A stretch of DNA of 46,288 nucleotides from contig QXXX01000073.1 in the NCBI GenBank assembly GCA_009887195.1, forward strand, positions 67,329 to 113,616. Direction: 5' to 3'. A program made the position numbers and the translations under genes. Within the stretch, counting starts at the first letter, position 1, and each line of letters starts with the position of its first letter. Under the pieces are notes generated by a model. That model worked only from the letters and a program-made list of their open reading frames with translations. It was not told where the DNA came from and made no database searches. This document shows, one piece after another, positions 36,158-45,008 of the stretch. This DNA comes from Candidatus Poseidoniales archaeon. Its GTDB lineage: Archaea > Thermoplasmatota > Poseidoniia > Poseidoniales > Poseidoniaceae.

Positions 36158-36603
36158 AGGAAACCCAAAAAAGCATGAATGAAGATTAATGCCATAATAA
36201 AATCTGCAGCCCTTCCATGTTTTAATTTCTCATTGGCAAACTTTTCGCCAGCTAATCGCTTGCGCTTGACAGTTTTTCCTAAATTTGTCATAATTAGTAA
36301 TAGTGCGAGGCCAAGAGGGCCAATAGTTCCATGAAGACTTGTTGGCCAAATTTCTGCAAATATGTCGCCACTAGATCGCCATCCTGCGACCATACGTCCG
36401 ATAAAAGCGACCAACACAACAGCAAATCCTGCCCATAAAATAAATTGGCCATTTTTTTCATGCTTTTCTAGAGCATCTTTTCGTATCTCTCCCTTCATCC
36501 CTTTACTTGCCTTGCGCCATGAGTACTGTCGCCAAATCCAGAAAATTAGCGCGCAGGCTAACACAGGATGGGCCAATAATGCAATGGCTCGAACGAAATC
36601 CAT
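36136..36603 (-). CDS. Four-helix membrane protein, DUF4079-like
   Basis: 155 residues from the ATG at 36603. Four helices begin with the motif LLAHPVLACALIFWIW. Histidines recur at the membrane faces: AHP, EKHEKNG, SLHGTIGPLGL, KHGRAADF and IFIHAFLG. This pattern resembles DUF4079 and, more loosely, b561-type cytochromes in which paired histidines bind heme. A TTG four codons upstream is an alternative start. Function unknown; a heme role is a hypothesis. Confidence 0.6.
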   Translation of the reverse strand: MDFVRAIALLAHPVLACALIFWIWRQYSWRKASKGMKGEIRKDALEKHEKNGQFILWAGFAVVLVAFIGRMVAGWRSSGDIFAEIWPTSLHGTIGPLGLALLLIMTNLGKTVKRKRLAGEKFANEKLKHGRAADFIMALIFIHAFLGFLYIFAVL

Positions 36604-36731
36604 GGTCTCAATCAAACTCCGCTAGAGCCTCTTCATTCATGAACACTAGTGATGAAAAACATATTCCAGATAGATTTAGTGATAATTGTTGCCGGTTAAT
36701 TGAATAGCGACTTAACTAGCCGTCAATATGT

Positions 36732-36739
36732 AGGGGGTG
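36732..36739 (+). promoter_or_regulatory. Shine-Dalgarno AGGGGGTG for the PIN-domain gene
   Basis: AGGGGGTG lies 6 bases before the ATG at 36746 and supports that start over a GTG at 36737 and another ATG at 36761. Confidence 0.6.
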
Positions 36740-36745
36740 TATAGC

Positions 36746-39700
36746 ATGCAGGAAGGGCACATGGCAAATTGCTTGGAAATTGCTTTCAAGCACAATATTC
36801 CCAAACAACAACGCAAAGCCAGAGTTGCTAAATCACCAGATTGGCAAATCATGGATAAAAGTTGGCGAAGTATCCTCACAATTGCGTTGGATGAAGTAGA
36901 GATTCCTGGCGATGATGAAGATAGTAACACCTCGCGGTCAAACAGAATGATGCGCCGCAGGGGGCGTGGTTCAGCAGGTAAATCGTCACTTGACTGGCTG
37001 CCAAGCAGTGAAGAAATAACTTCTGATAGTTCTGAAACAGCAGCTTACAGATTAGCAGTTTTATTAATTAATAAACAACTTAAGCGAGGAGAATGGACTG
37101 ACGATTTGACTGCGGCTGAAAATGCAATACGGGAAACCTGCCTTAGCACTGGAGTGGACAAGGTTTGGCACCAAATAGGTGAGAAAACCGCTTTACTCGC
37201 TCAGTTTATCGGCTTCCCTGTGGCCAAAAAGAAAGCCAAGAGCAAAAAGAAAGTATCTCTTGAAGTAGCCAAAATTGACGTTTTTGACAATGAACAACTA
37301 GGTCAAGCGATATCTCAATTATCGGTTCTTTGTGGCGAGGCAGCACAACAAATCGCAATTCAAAAAATCCAATCTCAAATATCCTCTAGAAGGAGTATTG
37401 AGGCTGGGGAAAGCCTGCTATCTCTTACTGGTGACGCATCAGCAATATCTGTAATGCTTGCAATTGCTAGTGGATTAGACTCTGAAAAAGCACTGAAAGA
37501 ATTGTCTAAGAGCGATAAACAATTAGCTGCCCAATTCAAAGACCTTGTAGATTTAGTCAACGGTAAGGTAAATGATTGGAAAAACAGCATCAATGGTGGC
37601 GATGATGGTCTTTCAAAAGCAATAAGAAGATTTGCCTGGCTCAATTTTACTGATGAGGTTGAAAAATTATCACCCGCAGAAATTTTAGCGGGAATTGAAT
37701 TATTGGAGGCCATTCCCAATTCCCAATTACAAGTGCAGAATTTGAAGTGGGTTCATTTATCTGCATTAGCGGCAAGTGGCAAAAGTGATGAGGCTGCAGA
37801 CGCCTTGGTCACTTACAGCCTTGACAATGCAATAGATATTGATAACCTATACCAACTAGTCTCCCAATTAAATTCTACAGCAGTTGAGGAATGGCTTAAG
37901 ACCCAGTTAAATGTTCTTGATGAAGGTGCATTGGTGTATATTGCTCAGCACGAAATATCATCATTGGATTTAAAAAATGAATGCTTCAAAATGCTACAAG
38001 ACAGCGGTGGTGAAGCTTGGGAAGAATCAAGTGTGGCTGCTATAGCAGTATTTGCTCAAAAACTCGAGTTAAGAAGACTCAGTAAAATTTTGACAAATAA
38101 CGATCTTGCACCAATGTCCCATCCGCATGAAACCTTGTTGTCATATCATTTACTGGCCACTAATCAAGAACATCAACTGTGGGAAAAGTCAATTGAAATG
38201 AGGCAACTCGCGTTAAATTCCATTCACAGTACAGCATTGCCAGAATATTTGTCTCCAATGTCACAGAGCCTGGTCATGTTAATGGAAGGTAACAAAATAG
38301 ATGACGAGCACTTCACCGTACTTGGTAAGAAAGGCTATCAAGCACTACGACAGGCAAGGAATGCATTGAAGCAAGGCGGTACAGGTATTACTTCAAGAAC
38401 TCACATAAATCATCTAATAACTAGCGTAGAAAAAGCTGATCTTTCGGCATTAGAATCCAACCTTTTGATGGCCTTAATCTCAACCTTGAAACTAAATCAA
38501 GCGACCATTTCTCTACAACATGGGGATGCAGATGAAGAAATATTTGCAACTTTAAACAGTTTAGTTATTGGTTCTGAAATCCCGACTAGATTTATTCGTG
38601 CCATTCGCCAATTAGTCTTCGAGTATGATATTGGCTTAGAGCAACTAGTTACTTGGTACCAACAAAACGACCCCCTATCTCCTTGGCATACTTTGTCCAG
38701 AGCAGCATTATTTGCTCAAAACAATGAGGAATTGAATGCTGCAAGAGAATACCGCAGAGCTGCAGAAAGTGAAGAATACGATTACGAGCATTCAATGATA
38801 CTATACCGCAAATCAATAATTCATCTTGCCCATGCTGAACAATGGAGTGAAGCGGTTGAACTACTGGATACAAAACCTGCATTACGTACCGCAATAACCA
38901 AACGCTTCCAACTTTATCTCAAAGTTTCATTTACTGCAAGCAATCAGAAAACCAATGAAGCAACACATTTATTGAAAGAATTTGTTCGCTATTCAAAAGA
39001 TATTGAAGAAGAAAATGTTGAGGGCGAAATGGAAACAAAAACCATCACATTCTTTGCGGAAGATGAACTAGATACGCTGAGAAATTATCCGTTTGAACAT
39101 TCCAGAGAATTGCCTGGAGATCCGTTTTTGGGGCGTGTTACAGCGGCTCTAAATGCGATTCAGCGTAACAAGCGTCGTAATCGTCATAGTTTTGATAACA
39201 GATTCCGCAATGAAATGCAACAAACCCCACCAACCATAATGGCAATTTATGATATCGCCAGTGATGCTGCTGAAAAGAATCCCATTGAAGGCTTAACATA
39301 TCTTGAGAGGGCGCAGAATTCTGGTAAATTTAAACAATCAGAAATGAAGACGTTATACGATGCCGAAAGAGCATTATTTGCCACTCATAAGTTACAAATT
39401 CCTAATTCCTCACGACGTTATCTTAAGAATTTGGCATTGCCACCTTTAGTCGTAGTAGATACCAACATTTTGGTTGATGCATTGGTGGATAAAATTGCTC
39501 ATAATCTAGAGCTAGCTAGTGAAACAAGTTTAGACTTGTTCGAGCATGATAATTTCCATAAAGTACTCAAAAGCCGTGCAGATGCAGGCAGAATTAACCT
39601 TTGGCTACCTTCAACAGTAAAACAAGAGCTGATTGAATTAAGTAAACGTCACGGGAAGTTAAAGGCTAAATTTAGCACTTCATTAGTCAAGCCTGAAGTA

Positions 39701-40129
39701 CTTGAATCAGTGCTTGATGACAGTAAAATATCGAAGTTAGTGGATGAAATAATCTCAGAGTACAGCCGCTGGAAACCCCTTGATATTCACACTGAGAGAG
39801 ACGCTGTGGATGAACAATCCGATAAAGAAATTAGCCTTTTCTTGGCTGAATTTTCTGAAATATATGATGAGTTAACCGATATGAAGGTAAGACGAGATCC
39901 TAAACAAAACCGGACCAAGATAAACGGCCAAGCGATTTTCCCAGAAGCAGCAGATCGTGAAATTATGGCAATATGCCGTTACCTAGCATCGCAATCTTTG
40001 GAAGGCCTAGGCAGCATCTTAGTAGCAACTAGGGATGGCGATTTTACCCTGGCTGCGAGGGCCTTTGAAGAACGGTTTGGTTATGGAATAATTAAGAATA
40101 GTAAAATGCTAAATTCTTGGTTAAACTAG
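36746..40129 (+). CDS. Large helical-repeat protein with C-terminal PIN ribonuclease domain
   Basis: About 1127 residues, soluble. Residues ~60-90 are an Arg/Ser-rich basic linker (RMMRRRGRGSAGK). Residues ~95-880 are almost entirely alpha-helical with the look of TPR/HEAT-type solenoid repeats; the clearest stretch is around 640-720 (HTLSRAALFAQ..., EEYDYEHSMILYRKS, AEQWSEAVELLDTKPALR). Residues ~898-1127 form a PIN domain with all acidic ligands in order: Asp905 (VVDTNIL), Glu961, Asp1070 (AADREIMA), and Asp1097/Asp1099 (ATRDGDF). A ~60-residue insert between the second and third acids is unusual. It likely cleaves RNA, with the solenoid as recognition or scaffold part. No antitoxin gene is adjacent, so a VapC toxin role is unlikely. 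I recognise no family for the whole protein. Confidence 0.75.
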   Translation: MQEGHMANCLEIAFKHNIPKQQRKARVAKSPDWQIMDKSWRSILTIALDEVEIPGDDEDSNTSRSNRMMRRRGRGSAGKSSLDWLPSSEEITSDSSETAAYRLAVLLINKQLKRGEWTDDLTAAENAIRETCLSTGVDKVWHQIGEKTALLAQFIGFPVAKKKAKSKKKVSLEVAKIDVFDNEQLGQAISQLSVLCGEAAQQIAIQKIQSQISSRRSIEAGESLLSLTGDASAISVMLAIASGLDSEKALKELSKSDKQLAAQFKDLVDLVNGKVNDWKNSINGGDDGLSKAIRRFAWLNFTDEVEKLSPAEILAGIELLEAIPNSQLQVQNLKWVHLSALAASGKSDEAADALVTYSLDNAIDIDNLYQLVSQLNSTAVEEWLKTQLNVLDEGALVYIAQHEISSLDLKNECFKMLQDSGGEAWEESSVAAIAVFAQKLELRRLSKILTNNDLAPMSHPHETLLSYHLLATNQEHQLWEKSIEMRQLALNSIHSTALPEYLSPMSQSLVMLMEGNKIDDEHFTVLGKKGYQALRQARNALKQGGTGITSRTHINHLITSVEKADLSALESNLLMALISTLKLNQATISLQHGDADEEIFATLNSLVIGSEIPTRFIRAIRQLVFEYDIGLEQLVTWYQQNDPLSPWHTLSRAALFAQNNEELNAAREYRRAAESEEYDYEHSMILYRKSIIHLAHAEQWSEAVELLDTKPALRTAITKRFQLYLKVSFTASNQKTNEATHLLKEFVRYSKDIEEENVEGEMETKTITFFAEDELDTLRNYPFEHSRELPGDPFLGRVTAALNAIQRNKRRNRHSFDNRFRNEMQQTPPTIMAIYDIASDAAEKNPIEGLTYLERAQNSGKFKQSEMKTLYDAERALFATHKLQIPNSSRRYLKNLALPPLVVVDTNILVDALVDKIAHNLELASETSLDLFEHDNFHKVLKSRADAGRINLWLPSTVKQELIELSKRHGKLKAKFSTSLVKPEVLESVLDDSKISKLVDEIISEYSRWKPLDIHTERDAVDEQSDKEISLFLAEFSEIYDELTDMKVRRDPKQNRTKINGQAIFPEAADREIMAICRYLASQSLEGLGSILVATRDGDFTLAARAFEERFGYGIIKNSKMLNSWLN

Positions 40130-40131
40130 AA

Positions 40132-40791
40132 TTAGTTTCTCCATGCTGCGTAATATCTTGTGACATCTATCGATTCTTGGTAGGTAAATTGAGTAAAGCC
40201 ATGCAGGTTTATCTCACTAAATGAAGCCTTTAACCAATCCTCTTTCAGCGGCCAAGGGGGTGATTGTATCATTTGTCTACCGTCATCTAATCTTCCAATA
40301 CACAATAAAAAACCGTCTTTATTGAGTAACTTGGGTAAATTTTTAGCTGCGAGTTCTCTAATACCTCCATCTGGAATTGCTTGCAAAATATGAATTTCTA
40401 CAACCAAGTCAAACTGTTCTATCCATTTTGTTGGCGGCTCAAGAATGTCCGCAACCTGCCAATCTACCGAAGACTCTGGAAATCTTTCTCTGCACCAATT
40501 AATACATTGCTGTGAAATATCAAATGCAGTTACTTGAAAGCCAAGTTCTTCTAAGCCGATGGCATCATCACCAAGCCCGCAACCAACAATTAATGCTTTA
40601 CCACCAGCGATATTTTTCTTTACCCAATCTGTCATTATTGGATTAGGTGACATCCTTGCCCAAGGAATCATTGACGAATTTCTGTTAGCTAAATCGTATA
40701 GTTCATCAAACCAACCAATCGGATCATTATTTATTGCCGCTTTTGCGGTAGAAATTAATTCTTCACGTTCAATTTCTGTCATGTCACTCAT
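40132..40791 (-). CDS. Class I SAM-dependent methyltransferase (TPMT-like)
   Basis: About 219 residues. SAM motif I is LIVGCGLGDDAIGLEELGF, post-I VTAFDISQQCINWCRERF, and motif IV FDLVVEIHILQAIP. The N-terminal NPIMTDWVKKN and the general layout resemble small thiol or tellurite methyltransferases, so the substrate may be a small xenobiotic or thiol, but that is a guess. The ATG at 40791 is used; a GTG at 40800 overlaps the stop of icd (GTGA) and is a fair alternative. It is downstream of icd and ends 2 bases from the PIN-domain gene's stop. Confidence 0.75.
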   Translation of the reverse strand: MSDMTEIEREELISTAKAAINNDPIGWFDELYDLANRNSSMIPWARMSPNPIMTDWVKKNIAGGKALIVGCGLGDDAIGLEELGFQVTAFDISQQCINWCRERFPESSVDWQVADILEPPTKWIEQFDLVVEIHILQAIPDGGIRELAAKNLPKLLNKDGFLLCIGRLDDGRQMIQSPPWPLKEDWLKASFSEINLHGFTQFTYQESIDVTRYYAAWRN

Positions 40792-40796
40792 AATTA

Positions 40797-42023
40797 TCAC
40801 ATGTATGAGATAATTGCATCGCCAAATTCACTACATTTTAGCAATGTAGCATCGTCCATTAATCTTTCAAAATCATAGGTGACGGTCTTTGCCAAAATAG
40901 CTCCTTCCATTCCCTTGACAATAAGGTCTGCAGCAGCAGTCCAGCCGATATGTCTTAGCATCATTTCAGCACTCAATATTACGCTTCCGGGATTTACTTT
41001 ATCTTGGCCAGCATATTTGGGTGCAGTTCCGTGAGTTGCTTCGAAAATGGCAATTCCAGTATCATAGTTGATATTTGCACCAGGTGCGATTCCTATGCCG
41101 CCAACTTGAGCAGCCAGTGCGTCAGAAATGTAATCACCGTTAAGATTCATTGTAGCTAGTACAGAATATTCTGCAGGCCTTAGGATGATTTGTTGTAACA
41201 TTGCATCAGCAATAACGTCCTTGATGAGGATTTCATTACCAGTAATTGGATTTTTCATTGTGCACCACGGACCACCATCAAGTTCAGTAGCTCCAAACTC
41301 TTGTTTTGCTAATTCATAGCCCCAATCTCTAAATCCGCCTTCTGTGAATTTCATGATATTGCCTTTGTGAACCAAAGTTACAGTGTCTTTATCATTTTCA
41401 ACAGCGTATTTTAGCGCTGCACGGACGATTCTTGCAGTGCCTTCTTGTGAGATTGGCTTAATTCCTATGCCTGAGGTATTTGGAAATCTAATCTTATCGA
41501 CTCCCATCTCATTTTGTAAGAAATCAATAACCTTCGCAACCCCTTCAGTACCTGCTTCCCATTCGATTCCAGCATAAACATCTTCACTGTTTTCACGGAA
41601 AATAATCATGTCAACATCTTGAGGAGCTTTAACTGGAGACGGAGTACCATCATACCATCTTACAGGCCTTACACAAGCGAATAAATCCAGCTTTTGTCGC
41701 AATGCAACGTTAAGTGAACGGATTCCGCCACCAACTGGAGTTGTCAATGGTCCTTTGATTGAGACTAATCCTGACCTCATGGCTTCTAGTGTTTCTTCTG
41801 GCAACCACTGGCCAGTTTGATTGAATGCCTTTTCCCCAGCGAGTACTTCATTCCAGTGAATCTGCTTTTCTCCAGAATATGCTTTGCTTACTGCAGCATC
41901 TACGACTTTTATCATTACCGGGCTGATATCAACACCAATTCCATCACCTTCAATGAAGTGTATGGTAGGGTTATTAGGCACATTTAGCAAGCCATTGTTA
42001 AGAGTAATCGTCTTTCCAGCCAT
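40797..42023 (-). CDS. icd: NADP-dependent isocitrate dehydrogenase
   Basis: 408 residues. It oxidises isocitrate to 2-oxoglutarate in the TCA cycle. Characteristic segments are [38 protein letters not shown] (isocitrate binding), [27 protein letters not shown] and [11 protein letters not shown], close to the bacterial NADP enzyme of about 410 residues. The ATG at 42023 is chosen over a TTG three codons earlier. The start region of 58 bases is shared with the divergent OsmC gene. Confidence 0.93.
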   Translation of the reverse strand: MAGKTITLNNGLLNVPNNPTIHFIEGDGIGVDISPVMIKVVDAAVSKAYSGEKQIHWNEVLAGEKAFNQTGQWLPEETLEAMRSGLVSIKGPLTTPVGGGIRSLNVALRQKLDLFACVRPVRWYDGTPSPVKAPQDVDMIIFRENSEDVYAGIEWEAGTEGVAKVIDFLQNEMGVDKIRFPNTSGIGIKPISQEGTARIVRAALKYAVENDKDTVTLVHKGNIMKFTEGGFRDWGYELAKQEFGATELDGGPWCTMKNPITGNEILIKDVIADAMLQQIILRPAEYSVLATMNLNGDYISDALAAQVGGIGIAPGANINYDTGIAIFEATHGTAPKYAGQDKVNPGSVILSAEMMLRHIGWTAAADLIVKGMEGAILAKTVTYDFERLMDDATLLKCSEFGDAIISYM

Positions 42024-42081
42024 TCCAATCAATACATCCGAGAGGCATTTCCTTCAAGAATGAACCGCCCGTGGGAACGTC

Positions 42082-42474
42082 ATGTTCGGCCGTGTTGAGT
42101 GGAAAGGTAAGAGTAAAGTCGATTGTTTTAATGAAGCTGGAGATTGTATAGAAATCGACTGGGATAATGGACCAACACCGGTACAAATAGTATTACAGAT
42201 GATTGGGGCATGTTCATTGGCCGATGTTCAAATCGGATTGAAAGATCGGGAAATATCAAGAATTTATATCGAACTATCAGGACAAAGAAAAACTGAAGCG
42301 CCAAAAGTTTTCACAGCGATAGAAATGAATTATTTTATTGAGGGTGATGCACCCAAGAGACTTGCCAAGAGGCTGGTGGAAAAAAGCCACGAGAAATACT
42401 GCACAGTGTCAAATATGTTCAAATCTACTGTAGATATTTCTTCAAACGTTTTTGTTAATGGTGAAGTTTGTTGA
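42082..42474 (+). CDS. OsmC-family peroxidase-like protein
   Basis: 130 residues with the two OsmC cysteines, Cys44 (IGACSLADV) and Cys107 (EKYCTVSN). Together they form the peroxidatic/resolving site in Ohr/OsmC proteins. It is probably a thiol-dependent hydroperoxide reductase; substrate range unknown. The start follows GTGGGAA. Its last 33 bases overlap the convergent unknown gene. Confidence 0.85.
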   Translation: MFGRVEWKGKSKVDCFNEAGDCIEIDWDNGPTPVQIVLQMIGACSLADVQIGLKDREISRIYIELSGQRKTEAPKVFTAIEMNYFIEGDAPKRLAKRLVEKSHEKYCTVSNMFKSTVDISSNVFVNGEVC

Positions 42475-43053
42475 GGACAGTGCTTGCATGGCCTTGGCTA
42501 GCATATCTCTCAATGCCTCATAAAGTGGAATCCAACTACTTGGAATTGTTTTAGGCGCTGGCTCGATTAGTAGTGAATTATTTTCGCTGCGAACCTTAGC
42601 AAACGGCCTTAGTGGACCTGAACCATCAACTTCTATTATTACAGAGAGTTCGTATTCTTCATTGCTTTTACTAACTTTGGCAGTTTCCAAATTGAACTTT
42701 GCCTTGGTGGGGATTTTGCTAATGATAGATTCTTCATCCAAGGAATGAAGTTCTTTCTTGACTAATACTTCCAAAAGTTCAGTAATTGTTTCATCTGAAA
42801 TTGTGGTAGTTGATGCTTCGATCACAACCGGTTGTTGTGTGGCAAGGGATTCCTGTGTTTCTATTAAGGGGGCTGCATCATCATCAATCGATAATAAGAT
42901 CGCTAGATTTTCATTTTGGGATTCTTGATTTGATTTTACTGCAGCAGGGCGGTTGTTTACCACGCCTAATTCAGCAAAAATATCTATATCGTCTTCCTCA
43001 AATGAGTTGGGTAAAACAAAGGCTTCTTCTTGAAACATATCATAAACTAACAT
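42442..43053 (-). CDS. Acidic hypothetical protein
   Basis: 203 residues, cytoplasmic. Residues 1-95 are acidic and low in complexity, probably disordered (SFEEDDIDIFAELG, SIDDDAAPLIE). Residues ~110-195 look folded, with alternating beta strands (AKFNLETAKVSK, YELSVIIEVDGSG) and a closing amphipathic helix (LYEALRDMLAKAMQAL). No motif known to me. It overlaps the OsmC gene tail to tail. Confidence 0.6.
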   Translation of the reverse strand: MLVYDMFQEEAFVLPNSFEEDDIDIFAELGVVNNRPAAVKSNQESQNENLAILLSIDDDAAPLIETQESLATQQPVVIEASTTTISDETITELLEVLVKKELHSLDEESIISKIPTKAKFNLETAKVSKSNEEYELSVIIEVDGSGPLRPFAKVRSENNSLLIEPAPKTIPSSWIPLYEALRDMLAKAMQALSSTNFTINKNV

Positions 43054-43160
43054 TTCATCATACTTAACATAATGTTCCCCACTGTCGCGGTTTGCATCAC
43101 GATACTTTGATGTGGTAAGGGCATGATAAGTGTCAAAGGTGGTGACATTTTGGATAAAGT

Positions 43161-43793
43161 GTGGCTACTAGAATGCCGAGGTTAATTACGGTAATTTTAT
43201 TGTTTGCTGTCCTAATTCTTGTGCCCATTCACGAGGTGAACGGGTTTCCTAACGGTGTAGGAGATATTGGCGAACAAGGATGCCTTTGTCATGGGGCAGA
43301 AAATGACTTAACCTCAGTGCAGATAGCAGGATTGCCTGATAAATTTGAATCTAACACCACCTACTTTCTGCAATTGATTGTTGATAATCCACAAATTGAT
43401 GTTAATGCAAGTTCTGCTCAAGGCGGCTTTAGACTCGTTGTATCATCTGGAACTATATCTTTCAATGACACCAACACCAGTCAAATAATCGGTGACGGTT
43501 GGACACATACGGAGCTAGGAAATCAACAACGGATTTGGAACCTTACTTGGCAATCTCCCAGCGATAACACATCATTAAGCGCTCTGACTCTTTTTGGCAA
43601 CGCGGTTAATGGTAATGGTGAATTTACCGGAGATGGATGGAATAAAATAAAAATATACGTTCTTGGGGTTGAAAATTACAATACAATTGATGAACTCAAA
43701 AATAATCATGAACTTGACTTATTTGACAAAACTATGCTTGGACTAGGATTGCTAGTCTTGTTCTACATTTTGGTCAAGATAGTTAAGGACTAA
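43161..43793 (+). CDS. Secreted membrane-anchored protein with CxCH motif (choice-of-anchor-V-like)
   Basis: 210 residues. An N-terminal signal peptide (ITVILLFAVLILVPIHEVNG) is followed by GEQGCLCHGAEND with Cys41, Cys43 and His44, then a beta-sandwich domain (TYFLQLIVDN, GGFRLVVSSGTI, IWNLTWQSP) and a C-terminal membrane helix (~189-207). The layout resembles reelin-like/choice-of-anchor-V domains of bacteria, where a Cys-rich CH motif precedes the sandwich. The motif is CxCH, not the c-type heme CxxCH, so heme attachment is doubtful. A GTG is used; an ATG four codons later is as good. The stop overlaps ftsZ's by 4 bases. Confidence 0.65.
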   Translation: MATRMPRLITVILLFAVLILVPIHEVNGFPNGVGDIGEQGCLCHGAENDLTSVQIAGLPDKFESNTTYFLQLIVDNPQIDVNASSAQGGFRLVVSSGTISFNDTNTSQIIGDGWTHTELGNQQRIWNLTWQSPSDNTSLSALTLFGNAVNGNGEFTGDGWNKIKIYVLGVENYNTIDELKNNHELDLFDKTMLGLGLLVLFYILVKIVKD

Positions 43794-44920
43794 TTAACAA
43801 ACTCAATACTTTTGTTTCTAAGGGCTCTTAGTTGACGGTTTTCACTAGAACCATGAATTTGTTCACTCTTCACTCCAGTTAGCACCAGCATTACTCTAAT
43901 CTCATCACCTAGGTTTTGGTCGACAGCAGCACCCCAAATTATCTTAGCATGCGGAGAGATCCGTTCTTGAATAATCTGCGCACACTTTTCGGCTTCACCA
44001 AGAGTCAGATTAGGCCCGCCGACTACATTAATCAGCGCGCCGCGAGCATCAGTCGTATCGAGTTCCAGTAATGGAGAATGTAACGCTTCTAGAGTCGCAT
44101 CTTCTGCTCTATTAGTGGCTGATGAGGCACCAAGGCCAATCATGGCAACTCCACTACCAGATTTGATAACTGCCTTCAAATCTTCAAAGTCAAGATTAAC
44201 CATGCCATCAGTAGTTAGAAGTTCAGTTACTCCAGTAATTGAGCGTACAAGTAACTCATCACCAACTCTAAACGCACTGGCAATAGGTAAATCCTTGACA
44301 CCATCTATTTCCAGCAGGCGTTCATTTGGAATTACTAATATTGTATCACAGTGTTCCCTAAGTCTCTCTAAACCCCATTCAGCATTTTGCTTTCTTAGGG
44401 ACCCTTCAGACTTGAACGGATAAGTTACTACCGCAATTGTCATTGCGCCTTGCTGCTTTGCTAATCTAGCAATATGGCCGGCAGCACCAGTACCAGAGCC
44501 GCCACCCATACCAGCAGTAATAATTGCAAGTTGCGTATCATTAGTAATTCTTCTAAGGACCATTTCTGATTCTAGTGCAGCAGCTTCACCTTTGCTTGGA
44601 TCGCCTCCAGCACCCCTGCCTCGAGCTGTTCTGCCAATCAATACCTTTTCTTCCAACGGCGACATCAAAAGTGCTTGCGCATCAGTATTTATCGCATACC
44701 CAGTGACGTAACTGCTCTCAAATAGCCCTTCTTCTGCTAATCTACTAACTGCGTTACACCCTGCACCGCCGGCACCATAAACTCGAATACGTGGTTGCAA
44801 CGATTCTAGCAATGCTTTCAGTTCATCTTCATTGCCTTGGCCAGGTGGGACTTCACTTGGAGAAACCCTAACTTGCTCTTCTTCGCTTAACTCTAAAACG
44901 CGGTCAATTAAATGGCGCAT
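43790..44920 (-). CDS. ftsZ: Cell division GTPase FtsZ
   Basis: 376 residues from the ATG at 44920. It polymerises into the division ring. The first ~42 residues are an acidic extension. The GTPase core starts VYGAGGAGCNAVSRL, the tubulin signature at 139-145 reads GGGSGTG (usual GGGTGTG), and the T7 synergy loop NLDFEDLK is at 242-249 with the catalytic Asp. The C-terminal domain ends with a short tail (SIEFVN). It lies downstream of radA on the same strand with an 88-base gap. CetZ is excluded by the strict FtsZ core. A TTG six codons earlier is a weaker start. Confidence 0.93.
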   Translation of the reverse strand: MRHLIDRVLELSEEEQVRVSPSEVPPGQGNEDELKALLESLQPRIRVYGAGGAGCNAVSRLAEEGLFESSYVTGYAINTDAQALLMSPLEEKVLIGRTARGRGAGGDPSKGEAAALESEMVLRRITNDTQLAIITAGMGGGSGTGAAGHIARLAKQQGAMTIAVVTYPFKSEGSLRKQNAEWGLERLREHCDTILVIPNERLLEIDGVKDLPIASAFRVGDELLVRSITGVTELLTTDGMVNLDFEDLKAVIKSGSGVAMIGLGASSATNRAEDATLEALHSPLLELDTTDARGALINVVGGPNLTLGEAEKCAQIIQERISPHAKIIWGAAVDQNLGDEIRVMLVLTGVKSEQIHGSSENRQLRALRNKSIEFVN

Positions 44921-45008
44921 GATAGCAAGATTGTCCAAGCGTCTTTGAAGGTGCCGACTGATTTTCGACTAAAATAGCCGATTTGTCTACCTTAGAGATT
45001 TTGCCAAA

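Noticed and set aside
36644-36651. CACTAGTG palindrome in the gap before the PIN gene
   Set aside because: An 8-bp palindrome in a 142-base gap is expected by chance often enough to carry no weight alone.
36746-40129. VapC-type toxin of a toxin-antitoxin module
   Set aside because: The protein is about eight times too long and no small antitoxin gene is next to it.
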